Shown here: positions 13,097 through 22,239 of the stretch, piece by piece | How the letters are laid out: the number at the start of each line of letters is the position of its first letter | Numbering within the stretch: position 1 is the first letter of the stretch | Source of the DNA: Streptomyces wedmorensis | GTDB taxonomy: Bacteria; Actinomycetota; Actinomycetes; Streptomycetales; Streptomycetaceae | Direction: 5' to 3' | DNA length: 64,000 nucleotides | NCBI RefSeq assembly: GCF_000716445.1 | Contig: NZ_JNWK01000021.1 | Span: 71,383 to 135,382, forward strand | Notes under the pieces: generated by a model | The model's input: only the letters and a program-made list of their open reading frames with translations | The model's database searches: none | What the model was told of the DNA's origin: nothing | Program-made: the position numbers and the translations under genes

Positions 13097-14596
13097 ATGA
13101 CGGACAACAACATCATCAAGCTCACGGCCGCCGAGATCGCCGGGAAGATCGCCTCCGGCGAGCTCACCGCCGTCGAGGTCACCGAGGCCCACCTCGCCCG
13201 CATCGAGGCCGTCGACGAGAAGGTCCACGCCTTCCTGCACGTCGACCGCGAGGGTGCCCTCGCGCAGGCGCGCTCCGTCGACGAGAAGCGTGCCCGGGGC
13301 GAGAAGCTCGGCCCGCTCGCCGGTGTGCCGCTCGCGCTCAAGGACATCTTCACCACCGTCGGCATGCCGACGACCGTCGGCTCGAAGATCCTCGAGGGCT
13401 GGATCCCGCCGTACGACGCGACCCTGGTCAAGAACCTCAAGGCCGCCGACGTCGTCATCCTCGGCAAGACCAACATGGACGAGTTCGCCATGGGCTCCTC
13501 GACGGAGAACAGCGCGTACGGTCCGACCGGCAACCCCTGGGACCTGACCCGGATCCCCGGCGGCTCCGGCGGTGGCTCCTCGGCCGCCCTCGCCGCGTAC
13601 GAGGCCCCGCTCGCCATCGGCACGGACACCGGCGGCTCGATCCGCCAGCCCGCCGCCGTCACCGGCACCGTCGGCGTCAAGCCGACCTACGGCGGCGTGT
13701 CCCGCTACGGCATGGTGGCCTTCTCGTCCTCCCTCGACCAGGGCGGCCCCTGCGCCCGTACGGTCCTGGACGCGGCCCTCCTGCACGAGGCGATCGCCGG
13801 GCACGACCCGCTCGACTCGACCTCCATCGACGCCCCGGTGCCGCAGGTCGTCGAGGCCGCGCGCAACGGCTCGGTCGCCGGCATGCGCGTCGGCGTCGTC
13901 AAGCAGTTCCGCGGCGAGGGCTACCAGGCCGGCGTCGTGCAGCGCTTCGACGAGTCCGTCGAGCTGCTCAAGGAGCTGGGCGCCGAGATCGTCGAGCTGG
14001 ACTGCCCGACCTTCGACCTCGCCCTCTCGGCGTACTACCTGATCGCGCCGTCCGAGTGCTCCTCGAACCTGGCCCGCTTCGACGCCATGCGCTACGGCCT
14101 GCGGGTCGGCGACGACGGCACGCGGTCCGCCGAGGACGTCACCGCCCTCACCCGTGAGGCCGGCTTCGGCGACGAGGTCAAGCGCCGCGTCATCCTCGGC
14201 ACGTACGCGCTGAGCTCCGGCTACTACGACGCGTACTACGGCTCGGCCCAGAAGGTCCGGACCCTCATCACCCGAGAGTTCGAGAAGGCCTTCGAGGAGG
14301 TGGACGTGATCGTCTCCCCGACGACGCCCACCACCGCCTTCCCGATCGGCGAGCGCGCCGACGACCCGATGGCGATGTACCTCGCGGACCTGTGCACCAT
14401 CCCGACCAACCTGGCCGGCAACGCCGCCATGTCGCTGCCCTGCGGCCTGGCGCCCGAGGACGGTCTGCCGGTCGGCCTGCAGATCATCGCTCCCGCCATG
14501 AAGGACGACCGGCTGTACAAGGTCGGCGCCGCCGTCGAGGCCGCCTTCGTGGAAAAGTGGGGGCACCCGCTGCTCGAGGAGGCTCCGTCGCTGTGA
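13097..14596 (+). CDS. gatA: Asp-tRNA(Asn)/Glu-tRNA(Gln) amidotransferase subunit A
   Basis: This 499-residue amidase-signature enzyme hydrolyses glutamine and channels ammonia to GatB. The amidase signature with the Ser-cisSer-Lys triad is visible: the Lys in LALKDIFTT (about residue 81), the Gly/Ser-rich [11 protein letters not shown] run (about 154-164) and the catalytic serine in [11 protein letters not shown] (about 176-186). The length is standard. The 3' end shares a GTGA overlap with a small gene that separates it from gatB. Confidence 0.96.
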   Translation: MTDNNIIKLTAAEIAGKIASGELTAVEVTEAHLARIEAVDEKVHAFLHVDREGALAQARSVDEKRARGEKLGPLAGVPLALKDIFTTVGMPTTVGSKILEGWIPPYDATLVKNLKAADVVILGKTNMDEFAMGSSTENSAYGPTGNPWDLTRIPGGSGGGSSAALAAYEAPLAIGTDTGGSIRQPAAVTGTVGVKPTYGGVSRYGMVAFSSSLDQGGPCARTVLDAALLHEAIAGHDPLDSTSIDAPVPQVVEAARNGSVAGMRVGVVKQFRGEGYQAGVVQRFDESVELLKELGAEIVELDCPTFDLALSAYYLIAPSECSSNLARFDAMRYGLRVGDDGTRSAEDVTALTREAGFGDEVKRRVILGTYALSSGYYDAYYGSAQKVRTLITREFEKAFEEVDVIVSPTTPTTAFPIGERADDPMAMYLADLCTIPTNLAGNAAMSLPCGLAPEDGLPVGLQIIAPAMKDDRLYKVGAAVEAAFVEKWGHPLLEEAPSL

Positions 14597-14835
14597 GTGC
14601 CATGGCAAAGAAGGCCAAGAACTTCAAGAAGTCGAAGACCGGCGTCTACGTCTCGCTGGCCACCACCGCGTTCGGCGCCGTCAGCGTCGCCAAGCAGGCC
14701 AAGCTGGCCCGCAACGACAACGACACCCTGCGGCTGATCGACGCCGCCGTGTCCGCCGCCGCCATCGTTACCGGCCTGGCGATCCTCTACCGGGAGCTCA
14801 AGCGCCTGGGCGACGACGACGTCCTGCTGGGCTGA
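14593..14835 (+). CDS. Small conserved-type membrane-associated protein between gatA and gatB
   Basis: This 80-residue protein is not one I can name. It begins with a very basic stretch ([14 protein letters not shown] after a short lead), then two hydrophobic segments at about residues 21-36 and 51-69, and ends with an acidic DDDVLLG tail. Its GTG overlaps the gatA stop codon in a GTGA arrangement, so translation is probably coupled to gatA; an internal ATG at 14602 is an alternative start. gatB begins 16 bases after its stop. Position inside the operon suggests co-expression with GatCAB, but no direct function can be assigned. Confidence 0.75.
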   Translation: MSAMAKKAKNFKKSKTGVYVSLATTAFGAVSVAKQAKLARNDNDTLRLIDAAVSAAAIVTGLAILYRELKRLGDDDVLLG

Positions 14836-14851
14836 GAGGGAAAGTCTCACC

Positions 14852-16363
14852 GTGACTGTCACTGAACTGCTGTCGTACGACGCGGCCCTCGCGGCGTTCG
14901 ACCCCGTCATGGGCCTCGAGGTCCATGTCGAGCTCGGCACCAAGACGAAGATGTTCTGCGGCTGCTCGACCGAGCTGGGCGCGGACGCGAACTCGCAGAC
15001 GTGCCCGACCTGCCTCGGCCTGCCCGGCTCGCTGCCGGTCGTCAACGCGATCGGCGTCGAGTCCGCGATCAAGATCGGCCTCGCGCTGAACTGCGAGATC
15101 GCCGAGTGGTGCCGCTTCGCCCGGAAGAACTACTTCTATCCGGACATGCCGAAGAACTTCCAGACCTCCCAGTACGACGAGCCGATCGCCTTCAACGGCT
15201 ACCTGGACGTCCAGCTGGAGGACGGCGAGATCTTCCGCGTGGAGATCGAGCGCGCCCACATGGAGGAGGACACCGGCAAGTCCACCCACATCGGTGGCGC
15301 GACCGGCCGCATCCACGGCGCCTCGCACTCGCTGCTCGACTACAACCGCGCCGGCATCCCGCTCATCGAGATCGTCACCAAGCCCATCGAGGGCGCGGGC
15401 GAGCGGGCCCCCGAGGTCGCCAAGGCGTACGTCGCCGAGCTGCGCGAGCTGATCCGTGCCCTGGGCGTCTCCGAGGCGCGCATGGACAAGGGCCAGATGC
15501 GCTGCGACGTGAACCTGTCGCTGCGTCCGAACGGCACCAAGACGTTCGGCACCCGCTCGGAGACGAAGAACGTCAACTCGCTCCGTTCGGTCGAGCGCGC
15601 GGCGCGCTTCGAGATCCAGCGCCACGCGGCCGTGCTCACCTCCGGTGGCACGATCGTGCAGGAGACCCGTCACTTCCACGAGGACGACGGCTCCACCACC
15701 GCCGGCCGCATCAAGGACAACGCCGAGGACTACCGGTACTTCCCGGAGCCCGACCTCGTCCCCGTCGCCCCGGCCCGTGAGTGGGTCGAGGAGCTGCGTG
15801 CCGGGCTGCCCGAGCTGCCGCGCGTGCGCCGCAACCGGCTCCGCGAGGAGTGGGGCGTGTCCGAGCTGGAGATGCAGTCCATCCTCAACGCGGGCGCGGT
15901 CGACCCGATCGTCGCCACGGTCGAGGCGGGCGCGGACGCGGCCTCGGCCCGCAAGTGGTGGATGGGCGAGCTCGCCCGCAACGCCAACGAGCAGGGCGTC
16001 TCGCTGGAGGAACTGGCGATCACCCCGTCGGACGTGGCCCGGGTCTCCGCCCTGGTCGCCTCCGGCGATCTGAACGACAAGCTGGCCCGTCAGGTCATCG
16101 AGGGCGTTCTCGCCGGCGAGGGCACCCCGGACGAGGTCGTCGAGAAGCGCGGCCTGAAGGTCGTCTCCGACGACGGCGCGCTGGGCACGGCCGTCGACGA
16201 GGCCATCGCGGGCAACGCGGCCATCGCCGACAAGATCCGCGGCGGCAAGGTCGCCGCGGTCGGCGCCCTGGTCGGCGCGGTCATGAAGGCCACCCGTGGC
16301 CAGGCGGACGCGGCGAAGGTCAAGGACCTGATCCTGGAGAAGCTGGGCGTCACCGAGGGCTGA
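14852..16363 (+). CDS. gatB: Asp-tRNA(Asn)/Glu-tRNA(Gln) amidotransferase subunit B
   Basis: This 503-residue subunit activates the misacylated tRNA by ATP-dependent phosphorylation and amidates it with ammonia from GatA. It has the [10 protein letters not shown] motif (about residues 20-29), the cysteine pair motif CGCS and CPTCLGLPG (about 41-60), and the [13 protein letters not shown] motif (about 164-176). The C-terminal YqeY-like helical domain (about 350-503) ends the protein. GTG is the start, preceded by GAGAGGG. It closes the operon; a hairpin terminator lies 22 bases downstream. Confidence 0.96.
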   Translation: MTVTELLSYDAALAAFDPVMGLEVHVELGTKTKMFCGCSTELGADANSQTCPTCLGLPGSLPVVNAIGVESAIKIGLALNCEIAEWCRFARKNYFYPDMPKNFQTSQYDEPIAFNGYLDVQLEDGEIFRVEIERAHMEEDTGKSTHIGGATGRIHGASHSLLDYNRAGIPLIEIVTKPIEGAGERAPEVAKAYVAELRELIRALGVSEARMDKGQMRCDVNLSLRPNGTKTFGTRSETKNVNSLRSVERAARFEIQRHAAVLTSGGTIVQETRHFHEDDGSTTAGRIKDNAEDYRYFPEPDLVPVAPAREWVEELRAGLPELPRVRRNRLREEWGVSELEMQSILNAGAVDPIVATVEAGADAASARKWWMGELARNANEQGVSLEELAITPSDVARVSALVASGDLNDKLARQVIEGVLAGEGTPDEVVEKRGLKVVSDDGALGTAVDEAIAGNAAIADKIRGGKVAAVGALVGAVMKATRGQADAAKVKDLILEKLGVTEG

Positions 16364-16385
16364 TCCCCTTCCGGGAACCTCGTAC

Positions 16386-16425
16386 GAGGGCGGTACGGCT
16401 GTCGCGAGACGGCGGTACCGCCCTC
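16386..16425 (+). terminator. Hairpin terminator after gatB
   Basis: Perfect 11-base arms GAGGGCGGTAC and GTACCGCCCTC (16386-16396 and 16415-16425) surround an 18-base loop. It lies 22 bases after the gatB stop and lacks a T-tract. Confidence 0.65.
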
Positions 16426-16477
16426 TGCCGTCGCCCGGGAGGCAGGGTGATCGCCGGGGAGGCCGGGCGGGCACCTC

Positions 16478-16501
16478 GCTCGCCCGGGGCGCCGGGCGAG
16501 C
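16478..16501. terminator. Second hairpin, likely terminator of the convergent C2-like gene
   Basis: Perfect 10-base arms GCTCGCCCGG and CCGGGCGAGC flank a four-base loop (GGCG). It lies 14 bases beyond the stop of the minus-strand gene at 16516. Three imperfect copies of a CGAGYACCTCG-like motif surround it, the last inside the coding end. Confidence 0.55.
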
Positions 16502-16515
16502 ACCTCGTCCGGGCG

Positions 16516-16842
16516 CTAGGCGAGTACCTCGTAGATCAGCGTGCAGTCCGCGTCGTCCTCGGTGAACTTGTACTCCAGTTCTCCCTGGCCCACATGGGAC
16601 CGGCCCGCGTAAAAGCGGCCGAGGAGGTCGTCGTCCGGGGAATCGTCGTCGAAGAGTTCGACTCGGGCACGGGTGCCGAAGTCGATCAGCGGGACGGCGG
16701 ACAGGTCGGCTGTGTCCCCGTTGTTCGGTCCCGGCGATTCCGCGCCCCACACCTGAACCCCGTTGACCAGCAGGCGCTGTTCGTCCTCGCCGCGGTCGTC
16801 CTCTGTCGTCGTGCAGTGGAGAGAAATCGGTCGAAGCCTCAT
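16516..16842 (-). CDS. Small protein of unknown function, possibly beta-sandwich (C2-like)
   Basis: I do not recognise a named family for this 108-residue protein. It has no signal peptide or membrane segment. It is rich in Asp and Glu, with acidic clusters TTTEDDRGEDE (about residues 11-21), ELFDDDSPDDDLLG (about 63-76) and TEDDADCTLIYEV at the end. The alternation of short beta-like stretches (RLLVNGVQVWG, TRARVELFDDD, LEYKFTED) and paired acidic loops resembles a calcium-binding C2-like or jelly-roll fold; this is inference. ATG at 16842 was chosen over a TTG at 16854. It is divergent from the phospholipase gene and convergent with gatB. Confidence 0.6.
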   Translation of the reverse strand: MRLRPISLHCTTTEDDRGEDEQRLLVNGVQVWGAESPGPNNGDTADLSAVPLIDFGTRARVELFDDDSPDDDLLGRFYAGRSHVGQGELEYKFTEDDADCTLIYEVLA

Positions 16843-17122
16843 CACCACCCCCAACTATGCGTCGAGCAGGCTGAGTCGAGAGTAGGGGGAATTCTCCTTT
16901 CGGGCAATGGAGCGCGGGCCGCGCAATACGGGCGCATTCTTCGGGAATTGATGCGCCCCCGCATTCCCGAATGGGAGTCCGGTAAACAGGATTGCCGGTG
17001 TGTGGCCGTTCATCGCCATTTCTCCGCGGGGTCTTCTCGCCGTCACCGCGTCTCACTACCGTCCCCGGCGTACCACCCGATGGCTCGAAGGCGAGCCGTC
17101 GGCCGTCGACTGGAGGTCGGTC
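16843..17122. other. Divergent intergenic region with a 9-base inverted repeat
   Basis: This 280-base gap separates the C2-like gene and the phospholipase C gene. It holds an inverted repeat TTCGGGAAT / ATTCCCGAA at 16940-16948 and 16963-16971 with a 14-base spacer. This could be an operator serving both promoters. I see no PhoP-type GTTCACC repeats, which would be expected for phosphate control of a phospholipase. Confidence 0.45.
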
Positions 17123-19225
17123 TTGTCCCCCGAGAAGTCCCCCGAGCTGTCCCGCAGAAGGCTCCTCGCCCTGGGCGGGGGCGCCCTCGGTGTCGCCGCG
17201 GCAGGTTCGCTGCTGCCGCCGTCGTTGCAGGCGGCGATGGCCGCGGAGCCTCCGGCCGGCGGGATGGGGGCCGTGCGGCACGTGGTGATCCTGATGCAGG
17301 AGAACCGTTCCTTCGACCACTACTTCGGCACCCTCCGCGGCGTCCGCGGATTCGGCGACCGCAACGCCGTCGAACTGCCCTCCGGCAAGCCGGTCTTCGA
17401 GCAGCCGGCCCCGCTCGGCCGGACCGTGCTGCCCTTCCCGATCCGCGGCGCCGCCGAGACGCAGCAGAAGGACCTCCAGTACATCGGCGATCTCGACCAC
17501 TCCTGGAGCGGCGGCGCCAAGGCCTGGCACGGCGGCTGGATGGACGGATGGGTCTCGGCCAAGACCGCCGCCACCATGGCGTACTACGACCGCCAGGACA
17601 TCCCGCTCCACTACGAGCTCGCCGACACCTTCACCATCTGCGACGCCTACCACTCGTCCGTCCACACCTCGACGAGCCCCAACCGCAACCACCTCTGGTC
17701 CGGCTGGACCGGCTTCGAGGCCGACGGCAGCCGGGCCGTCACCAACGCCGCCTACGCCGAGGGCACGCACCCCGGCTACGGCTGGCCCACCTACGCCGAG
17801 CGGCTCGAAGCCGCCGGGCGGAGCTGGAAGACGTACACCGAGTGGGAGAACTTCACCGACAACAACATCGAGTTCTTCACCACCTTCAAGAAGATCGCCC
17901 GCAAGGCGCTCGCCGGCACCGGCGGGCACACCTTCATGGAGTCCTTCTACGCCGCCGTCCGCGACACCGGGGACCCCGCCGAGCGGGCGAGGCTGCTCGG
18001 CCTCCTGGAGGAGGGCGTCGCGACGCTCACCGCCGCCGAGCGCTCCCTCTTCGAGCGGGGGCTCCGCCGCGTCGAGTCCGGCACCCTCGCCGACGCCTTC
18101 CGCGCCGACGTCGCCGCCGGCACCCTCCCCGAGGTCTCCTACCTCGTGCCCTCCGCGATCGACTCCGAGCACCCCGGCTCCTCCTCGCCGATCGCCTCCG
18201 CGACCCTCGTCTACAAGGTCCTCGACGCCCTCGGTTCCCACCCGGACGTCTGGCGCCACACCGTCGTCCTGATCAACTACGACGAGAACGACGGCTTCTT
18301 CGACCACGTCCCGCCGCCCGTCCCGCCCGCCGACGACCCGGACGAGCGCTGGCAGGGCCGGCCCACCGGCCTGGGCATCCGCGTCCCGCTGCTCGTCGTC
18401 TCCCCCTGGTCGGTCGGCGGCCACGTCTGCTCCGAGACCTTCGACCACACCTCGGTGATCCGCTTCCTGGAGAAGCTGACCGGCATCCGGGAACCCAACA
18501 TCACCCCCTGGCGCCGGACCGTCACCGGCGACCTCACCTCCGCCTTCGACTTCCACCGGCCCCGTCGGCAGCCTCCCGTCGAGCAGCCGGCCCCGATCCC
18601 GCCCTTCACCGGCCGCTGGCGGCCGCAGCCCCCGGCCGTCCAGCGGATGCCCGTCCAGGAGCCCGGCGTCCGCCCCGCCCGCCCGCTGCCGTACCAGCCG
18701 GACGCCTCCGCGACGACCGGTGCCGGTGCCGTGACGGTCACGCTCGGCAACACGGGGAAGGCGAGCGCGCACTTCGCCCTCTACCCGTACGCGGGCGAGT
18801 TCGCCGTCCCGCAGCACCGGGACGTCAGGGGCACGGGGGAGTGGACGGTCCCCGTTCCGGGTGATCGTTACCGCTTCACGATCACCGGCCCCAACGGCTT
18901 CCGGCGCGAGTTCGAGGGCCCCGCGGCGGGCGGCGCCGAGCTGGCCTCGCGGATCGACCACCACGACCGCGACCTGCATCTCACCGTACGGAACACCGGC
19001 GACGCCCCGCTCTCCTTCACGGTCCGGCCGCTCGGGTACGTGGAGGAGGACGACCTCGCCGACTGGACCCGCACCGTCACCGTGAAGCCCGGGAAGACCC
19101 GTACCGTCGTCCATTCGGCCGCCGACGCGCACGGCTGGTACGACGTCGAGGTGACCGCGCCCGACGGCTTCCGCCGCCGGCTCATGGGCCACATCGAGAA
19201 CGGACGTCCGTCGGTCTCCGGCTGA
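17123..19225 (+). CDS. Tat-exported phosphocholine-preferring phospholipase C
   Basis: This secreted enzyme of 700 residues belongs to the non-hemolytic PLC/acid phosphatase-like family and hydrolyses phosphatidylcholine-type lipids outside the cell. An N-terminal SRRRLLALGGGALG segment (about residues 9-22) is a classic twin-arginine signal. The catalytic domain starts with HVVILMQENRSFDHYFGTLRG (about 53-72), and further motifs include SPNRNHLWSGW and NYDENDGFFDHVPPP. Two C-terminal DUF756-type beta domains (about 505-690) complete the family layout. The TTG at 17123 is preceded six bases away by GGAGG and places the Tat motif correctly; a GTG at 17000 would add 41 non-matching residues. 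Confidence 0.9.
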   Translation: MSPEKSPELSRRRLLALGGGALGVAAAGSLLPPSLQAAMAAEPPAGGMGAVRHVVILMQENRSFDHYFGTLRGVRGFGDRNAVELPSGKPVFEQPAPLGRTVLPFPIRGAAETQQKDLQYIGDLDHSWSGGAKAWHGGWMDGWVSAKTAATMAYYDRQDIPLHYELADTFTICDAYHSSVHTSTSPNRNHLWSGWTGFEADGSRAVTNAAYAEGTHPGYGWPTYAERLEAAGRSWKTYTEWENFTDNNIEFFTTFKKIARKALAGTGGHTFMESFYAAVRDTGDPAERARLLGLLEEGVATLTAAERSLFERGLRRVESGTLADAFRADVAAGTLPEVSYLVPSAIDSEHPGSSSPIASATLVYKVLDALGSHPDVWRHTVVLINYDENDGFFDHVPPPVPPADDPDERWQGRPTGLGIRVPLLVVSPWSVGGHVCSETFDHTSVIRFLEKLTGIREPNITPWRRTVTGDLTSAFDFHRPRRQPPVEQPAPIPPFTGRWRPQPPAVQRMPVQEPGVRPARPLPYQPDASATTGAGAVTVTLGNTGKASAHFALYPYAGEFAVPQHRDVRGTGEWTVPVPGDRYRFTITGPNGFRREFEGPAAGGAELASRIDHHDRDLHLTVRNTGDAPLSFTVRPLGYVEEDDLADWTRTVTVKPGKTRTVVHSAADAHGWYDVEVTAPDGFRRRLMGHIENGRPSVSG

Positions 19226-19239
19226 CCTTCGGTCCTCCC

Positions 19240-19287
19240 GCCGTGCGCGGACGCACGGGTCCAAAGGCCCGTTCGTCCGCGCACGGC
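19240..19287 (+). terminator. Long hairpin terminator after the phospholipase C gene
   Basis: Perfect 14-base arms (19240-19253 and 19274-19287) continue, after one mismatch, into five more pairs (ACGGG/CCCGT) around an eight-base loop. This hairpin makes any start of the MMPL gene before about 19290 unlikely. Confidence 0.7.
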
Positions 19288-19413
19288 TGTGAGGATCGAC
19301 ACGAAAGGGGCAAAAGATCTCCCGGGGCTGCGACAGTTGCCCCCATACAGGTCATGTGTTCTTTACGGGCTTTTCCCGCTGAAGATCCACGAACCACCCA
19401 GGGAGCCCGTCCT

Positions 19414-21660
19414 TTGGCAGCCATCGCACGATGGTGCATCCGGCACCGTCTCGTCGCCGTCCTCCTGTGGGTCCTCGCCCTCGTCGGGGTCGGCACCGCG
19501 GCCGTCGTGGCCGGCAACGCGTACTCGAACGACTACGAGGTCCCGGGGACCGAGTCCGGCCGTGCCACCGCCCTGCTCGAACGCGGCTTCCACGGCCTCG
19601 GCGGCGACAGCGACACCATCGTCTGGCACACCGACCGCGGCAGCGTCCGCGCCGACGCCGTCGAGCGGCGCATGACCGGCGTGCTCGACCGGGTCGCCGA
19701 ACTCCCCGGCGTCGCCTCCGTCGCCTCCCCCTACGGGGAGGCCGCGGGCCCCGGACAGATCAGCGAGGACGGACGCACCGCCTACGCCACGGTCACCTTC
19801 CGCGAGCAGGCCGACGACATCCCCGTCTCCCAGGCCGAGGCCCTCGTCTCCACCGCGAAGGAAGCCCAGACCGACGCCCTGCGGGTCGAGCTCGGCGGTA
19901 CCGCCGTCGCCCTGACCGAGGCCCCCGGCGGGCACGTCGCGGAGGTCGTCGGCGTCGCCGTCGCGGCCGTCGTCCTCTTCCTCGCCTTCGGCTCGCTCGC
20001 CGCCTCCGTGCTCCCCATCGCGACCGCGCTCGTCAGCGTCGGCATCGCGTACTCCGGGATCGTGCTCCTCGGGCATCTGATGACCGTCGCCGACTTCGCC
20101 CCCATGCTCGGCATGCTCGTCGGCCTCGGCGTGGGCATCGACTACGCCCTGTTCATCGTGACCCGGCACCGCAAGGGCCTCAAACGCGGCCTCTCCGTCA
20201 CGGAGGCCGCCGAGAACGCCGTCGCCACCACCGGCCGCGCCGTCGTCTTCGCCGGCGCCACCGTCTGCATCGCCCTGCTCGGCATGCTGATCCTGCGGCT
20301 CGGCTTCCTCAACGGCGTCGCCATCGCGGCCTCGCTCACCGTGATCCTCACGGTCGCCGCCTCCGTCACCCTGCTGCCGGCGCTGCTCTCGTTCATCGGC
20401 ATGCGGGCGCTGTCCCGGCGCGAACGCCGGACGCTCGCCGAGCGCGGGCCGCAGCCCGAGCTGCCCACCGGCTTCGCCGCCCGCTGGTCCGCCTTCGTCG
20501 AGCGGCACCCCAAGCTCCTCGGCGGCGTCGCCGTCCTCGTCATGGCCGTCCTGGCGCTGCCGACCCTCTCGCTCCACCTCGGCACCTCCGACCAGGGCAA
20601 CAATCCGGCCACCGCGACCACGCGCCAGGCCTACGACCTGCTCGCCGAGGGCTTCGGCCCGGGCGTCAACGGCCCACTCACCCTCGTCGCCGGCCTGGAC
20701 GGCGCCGACGACCGGGTCGCCCTCGACCAGCTGCCGGCCGCGCTCACCGCCGCCAAGGGCGTCGCGTCCGTCTCCCCGGTCACGTACAACAGCGCGGGCG
20801 ACACCGCCGTCCTCACCGTCGTCCCCGACTCCTCGCCCCAGTCCAAGGCCACCAGCGAGCTCGTCGACCGGCTCCGCCAGGACGTCCTCCCGGAGGCCGA
20901 GGCCGGCACCTCGCTCCAGGTGCACGTCGGCGGCGTGACCGCCTCCTACGACGACTTCGCCGAGATCATCGTCGGCAAGCTGCCGCTCTTCGTCGGCGTC
21001 GTCATCGCCCTGGGCTGCCTGCTGCTCCTGCTCGCCTTCCGCTCCATCGGCATCCCGCTCAAGGCCGCCGCCATGAACGTCGCCGCCGTCGCCGCCGCCT
21101 TCGGCATCGTCGTGGCGATCTTCCAGTGGGGCTGGGGGAGCGAGCTCCTCGGCCTGGGCAGCGCGGGACCCATCGAGCCGTTCCTCCCCGTGATCATGGT
21201 CTCGGTGCTCTTCGGCCTGTCCATGGACTACCAGGTCTTCCTGGTCAGCCGGATGTACGAGGAGTGGCTGGAGACCGGCGACAACCGGCGGGCGGTGCGG
21301 GTCGGCCTCGCCGAGACCAGCCGTGTGATCAACTCCGCCGCCGTCATCATGATCTCGGTCTTCCTGGCCTTCGTCCTCTCCGGCGACCGGGTCATCGCGA
21401 TGTTCGGCATCGCGCTCGCGGCGGCCGTCGCCCTCGACGCGTTCGTGCTGCGCACGCTCCTCGTCCCCGCCCTCATGCACCTGCTCGGCGGGGCGAACTG
21501 GTGGCTGCCGAAGCGGCTCGACCGGATCCTGCCGAGGATCAGCATCGAACCGCCCGAGTGCCGCGAGGCCGCCGACACGCGTGCGAAGATCCCCCTGCAG
21601 CGCGTGACGGCTCCCGCCGCCGAGGAGAGGAACGACGATGTTCGCGATATCGCTGGGTGA
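19414..21660 (+). CDS. MMPL/RND family transporter
   Basis: This membrane protein of about 748 residues belongs to the actinobacterial MMPL family, which exports lipids, lipopeptides or hydrophobic compounds using proton motive force. Two symmetrical halves are present, each with a large external loop followed by a helix cluster. The conserved proton-relay segments read GLGVGIDYALFIV in the first half and LFGLSMDYQVFLV in the second. About 11-12 membrane segments are predicted. TTG at 19414 follows a GGGAG site by eight bases; an ATG at 19354 is a weaker alternative. The last 23 bases overlap the acetyltransferase gene, so the two are probably co-translated. Confidence 0.88.
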   Translation: MAAIARWCIRHRLVAVLLWVLALVGVGTAAVVAGNAYSNDYEVPGTESGRATALLERGFHGLGGDSDTIVWHTDRGSVRADAVERRMTGVLDRVAELPGVASVASPYGEAAGPGQISEDGRTAYATVTFREQADDIPVSQAEALVSTAKEAQTDALRVELGGTAVALTEAPGGHVAEVVGVAVAAVVLFLAFGSLAASVLPIATALVSVGIAYSGIVLLGHLMTVADFAPMLGMLVGLGVGIDYALFIVTRHRKGLKRGLSVTEAAENAVATTGRAVVFAGATVCIALLGMLILRLGFLNGVAIAASLTVILTVAASVTLLPALLSFIGMRALSRRERRTLAERGPQPELPTGFAARWSAFVERHPKLLGGVAVLVMAVLALPTLSLHLGTSDQGNNPATATTRQAYDLLAEGFGPGVNGPLTLVAGLDGADDRVALDQLPAALTAAKGVASVSPVTYNSAGDTAVLTVVPDSSPQSKATSELVDRLRQDVLPEAEAGTSLQVHVGGVTASYDDFAEIIVGKLPLFVGVVIALGCLLLLLAFRSIGIPLKAAAMNVAAVAAAFGIVVAIFQWGWGSELLGLGSAGPIEPFLPVIMVSVLFGLSMDYQVFLVSRMYEEWLETGDNRRAVRVGLAETSRVINSAAVIMISVFLAFVLSGDRVIAMFGIALAAAVALDAFVLRTLLVPALMHLLGGANWWLPKRLDRILPRISIEPPECREAADTRAKIPLQRVTAPAAEERNDDVRDIAG

Positions 21661-22204
21661 CGACGGTGCCGAGCTGCGGCCCCTGGAACCCTGGCAGGCG
21701 GAGGAGCTCCTCGCCCACATGGACCGGGGCCGGGAGTTCGTCGGGCAGCACATCGCCCTCCCCGACTTCGTCGCCGACCTCGACTCCGCCCGCGCCTACC
21801 TCACCTCGTACGCCGAGAAGGCCGCGAACGACGCCGGACGCCTGTACGGCATCTGGACCGGGGGCACCCTCGTCGGCGGTGTGCTCTTCCGGACCTTCGA
21901 CGCCGCGAACGGCACCGCCGAGGCGGGCTGCTGGCTGGAGCCCTCCGCCGCCGGAAAGGGCCTGATCACCCGGGCCTGCCGGGTCATCATCGACTGGGCG
22001 ATCGAGGAGCGCGGGATCCACCGCGTCGAGTGGCTCGCCTCCTCGGAGAACGGGCCGAGCATCGCCGTGGCCCGTCGCCTGGGCATGTCGAGGGAGGGCG
22101 TGCTGCGGGAGAACTACCTGTACCGCGGCACCCGCTCGGACACCGAGGTCTGGGCCGTCCTCGCCCCCGAATGGCGCGCGGCGAAGGCGGCGGCCGCCTC
22201 TTAA
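21638..22204 (+). CDS. GNAT acetyltransferase, RimJ/RimL type
   Basis: This 188-residue protein resembles the RimJ/RimL branch of GNAT acetyltransferases, which acetylate N-termini of ribosomal or other proteins, or small amines, with acetyl-CoA. Motif A is degenerate but visible around residues 102-120 (CWLEPSAAGKGLITRAC), and the family's LGMSREGVLRENYLYRGT stretch is near residues 148-165. It starts inside the end of the MMPL gene with AGGAGAGG directly upstream, so it may modify or protect against the transported compound; that is inference. Confidence 0.85.
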   Translation: MFAISLGDDGAELRPLEPWQAEELLAHMDRGREFVGQHIALPDFVADLDSARAYLTSYAEKAANDAGRLYGIWTGGTLVGGVLFRTFDAANGTAEAGCWLEPSAAGKGLITRACRVIIDWAIEERGIHRVEWLASSENGPSIAVARRLGMSREGVLRENYLYRGTRSDTEVWAVLAPEWRAAKAAAAS

Positions 22205-22226
22205 GGCCGCTCTCATGTGGGCCCCC

Positions 22227-22232
22227 TAGCGT
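22227..22232 (+). promoter_or_regulatory. -10 hexamer TAGCGT, leaderless start
   Basis: TAGCGT ends 7 bases before the ATG at 22240; no ribosome binding site is visible in the gap. Confidence 0.4.
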
Positions 22233-22239
22233 GCGCCGC

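Noticed and set aside
14798..19264. A 1488-codon open frame on the minus strand
   Set aside because: It runs antisense through gatB, the C2-like gene and the phospholipase gene. It has no domain and the low-complexity Gly/Arg/Asp content of a shadow frame in high-GC DNA.
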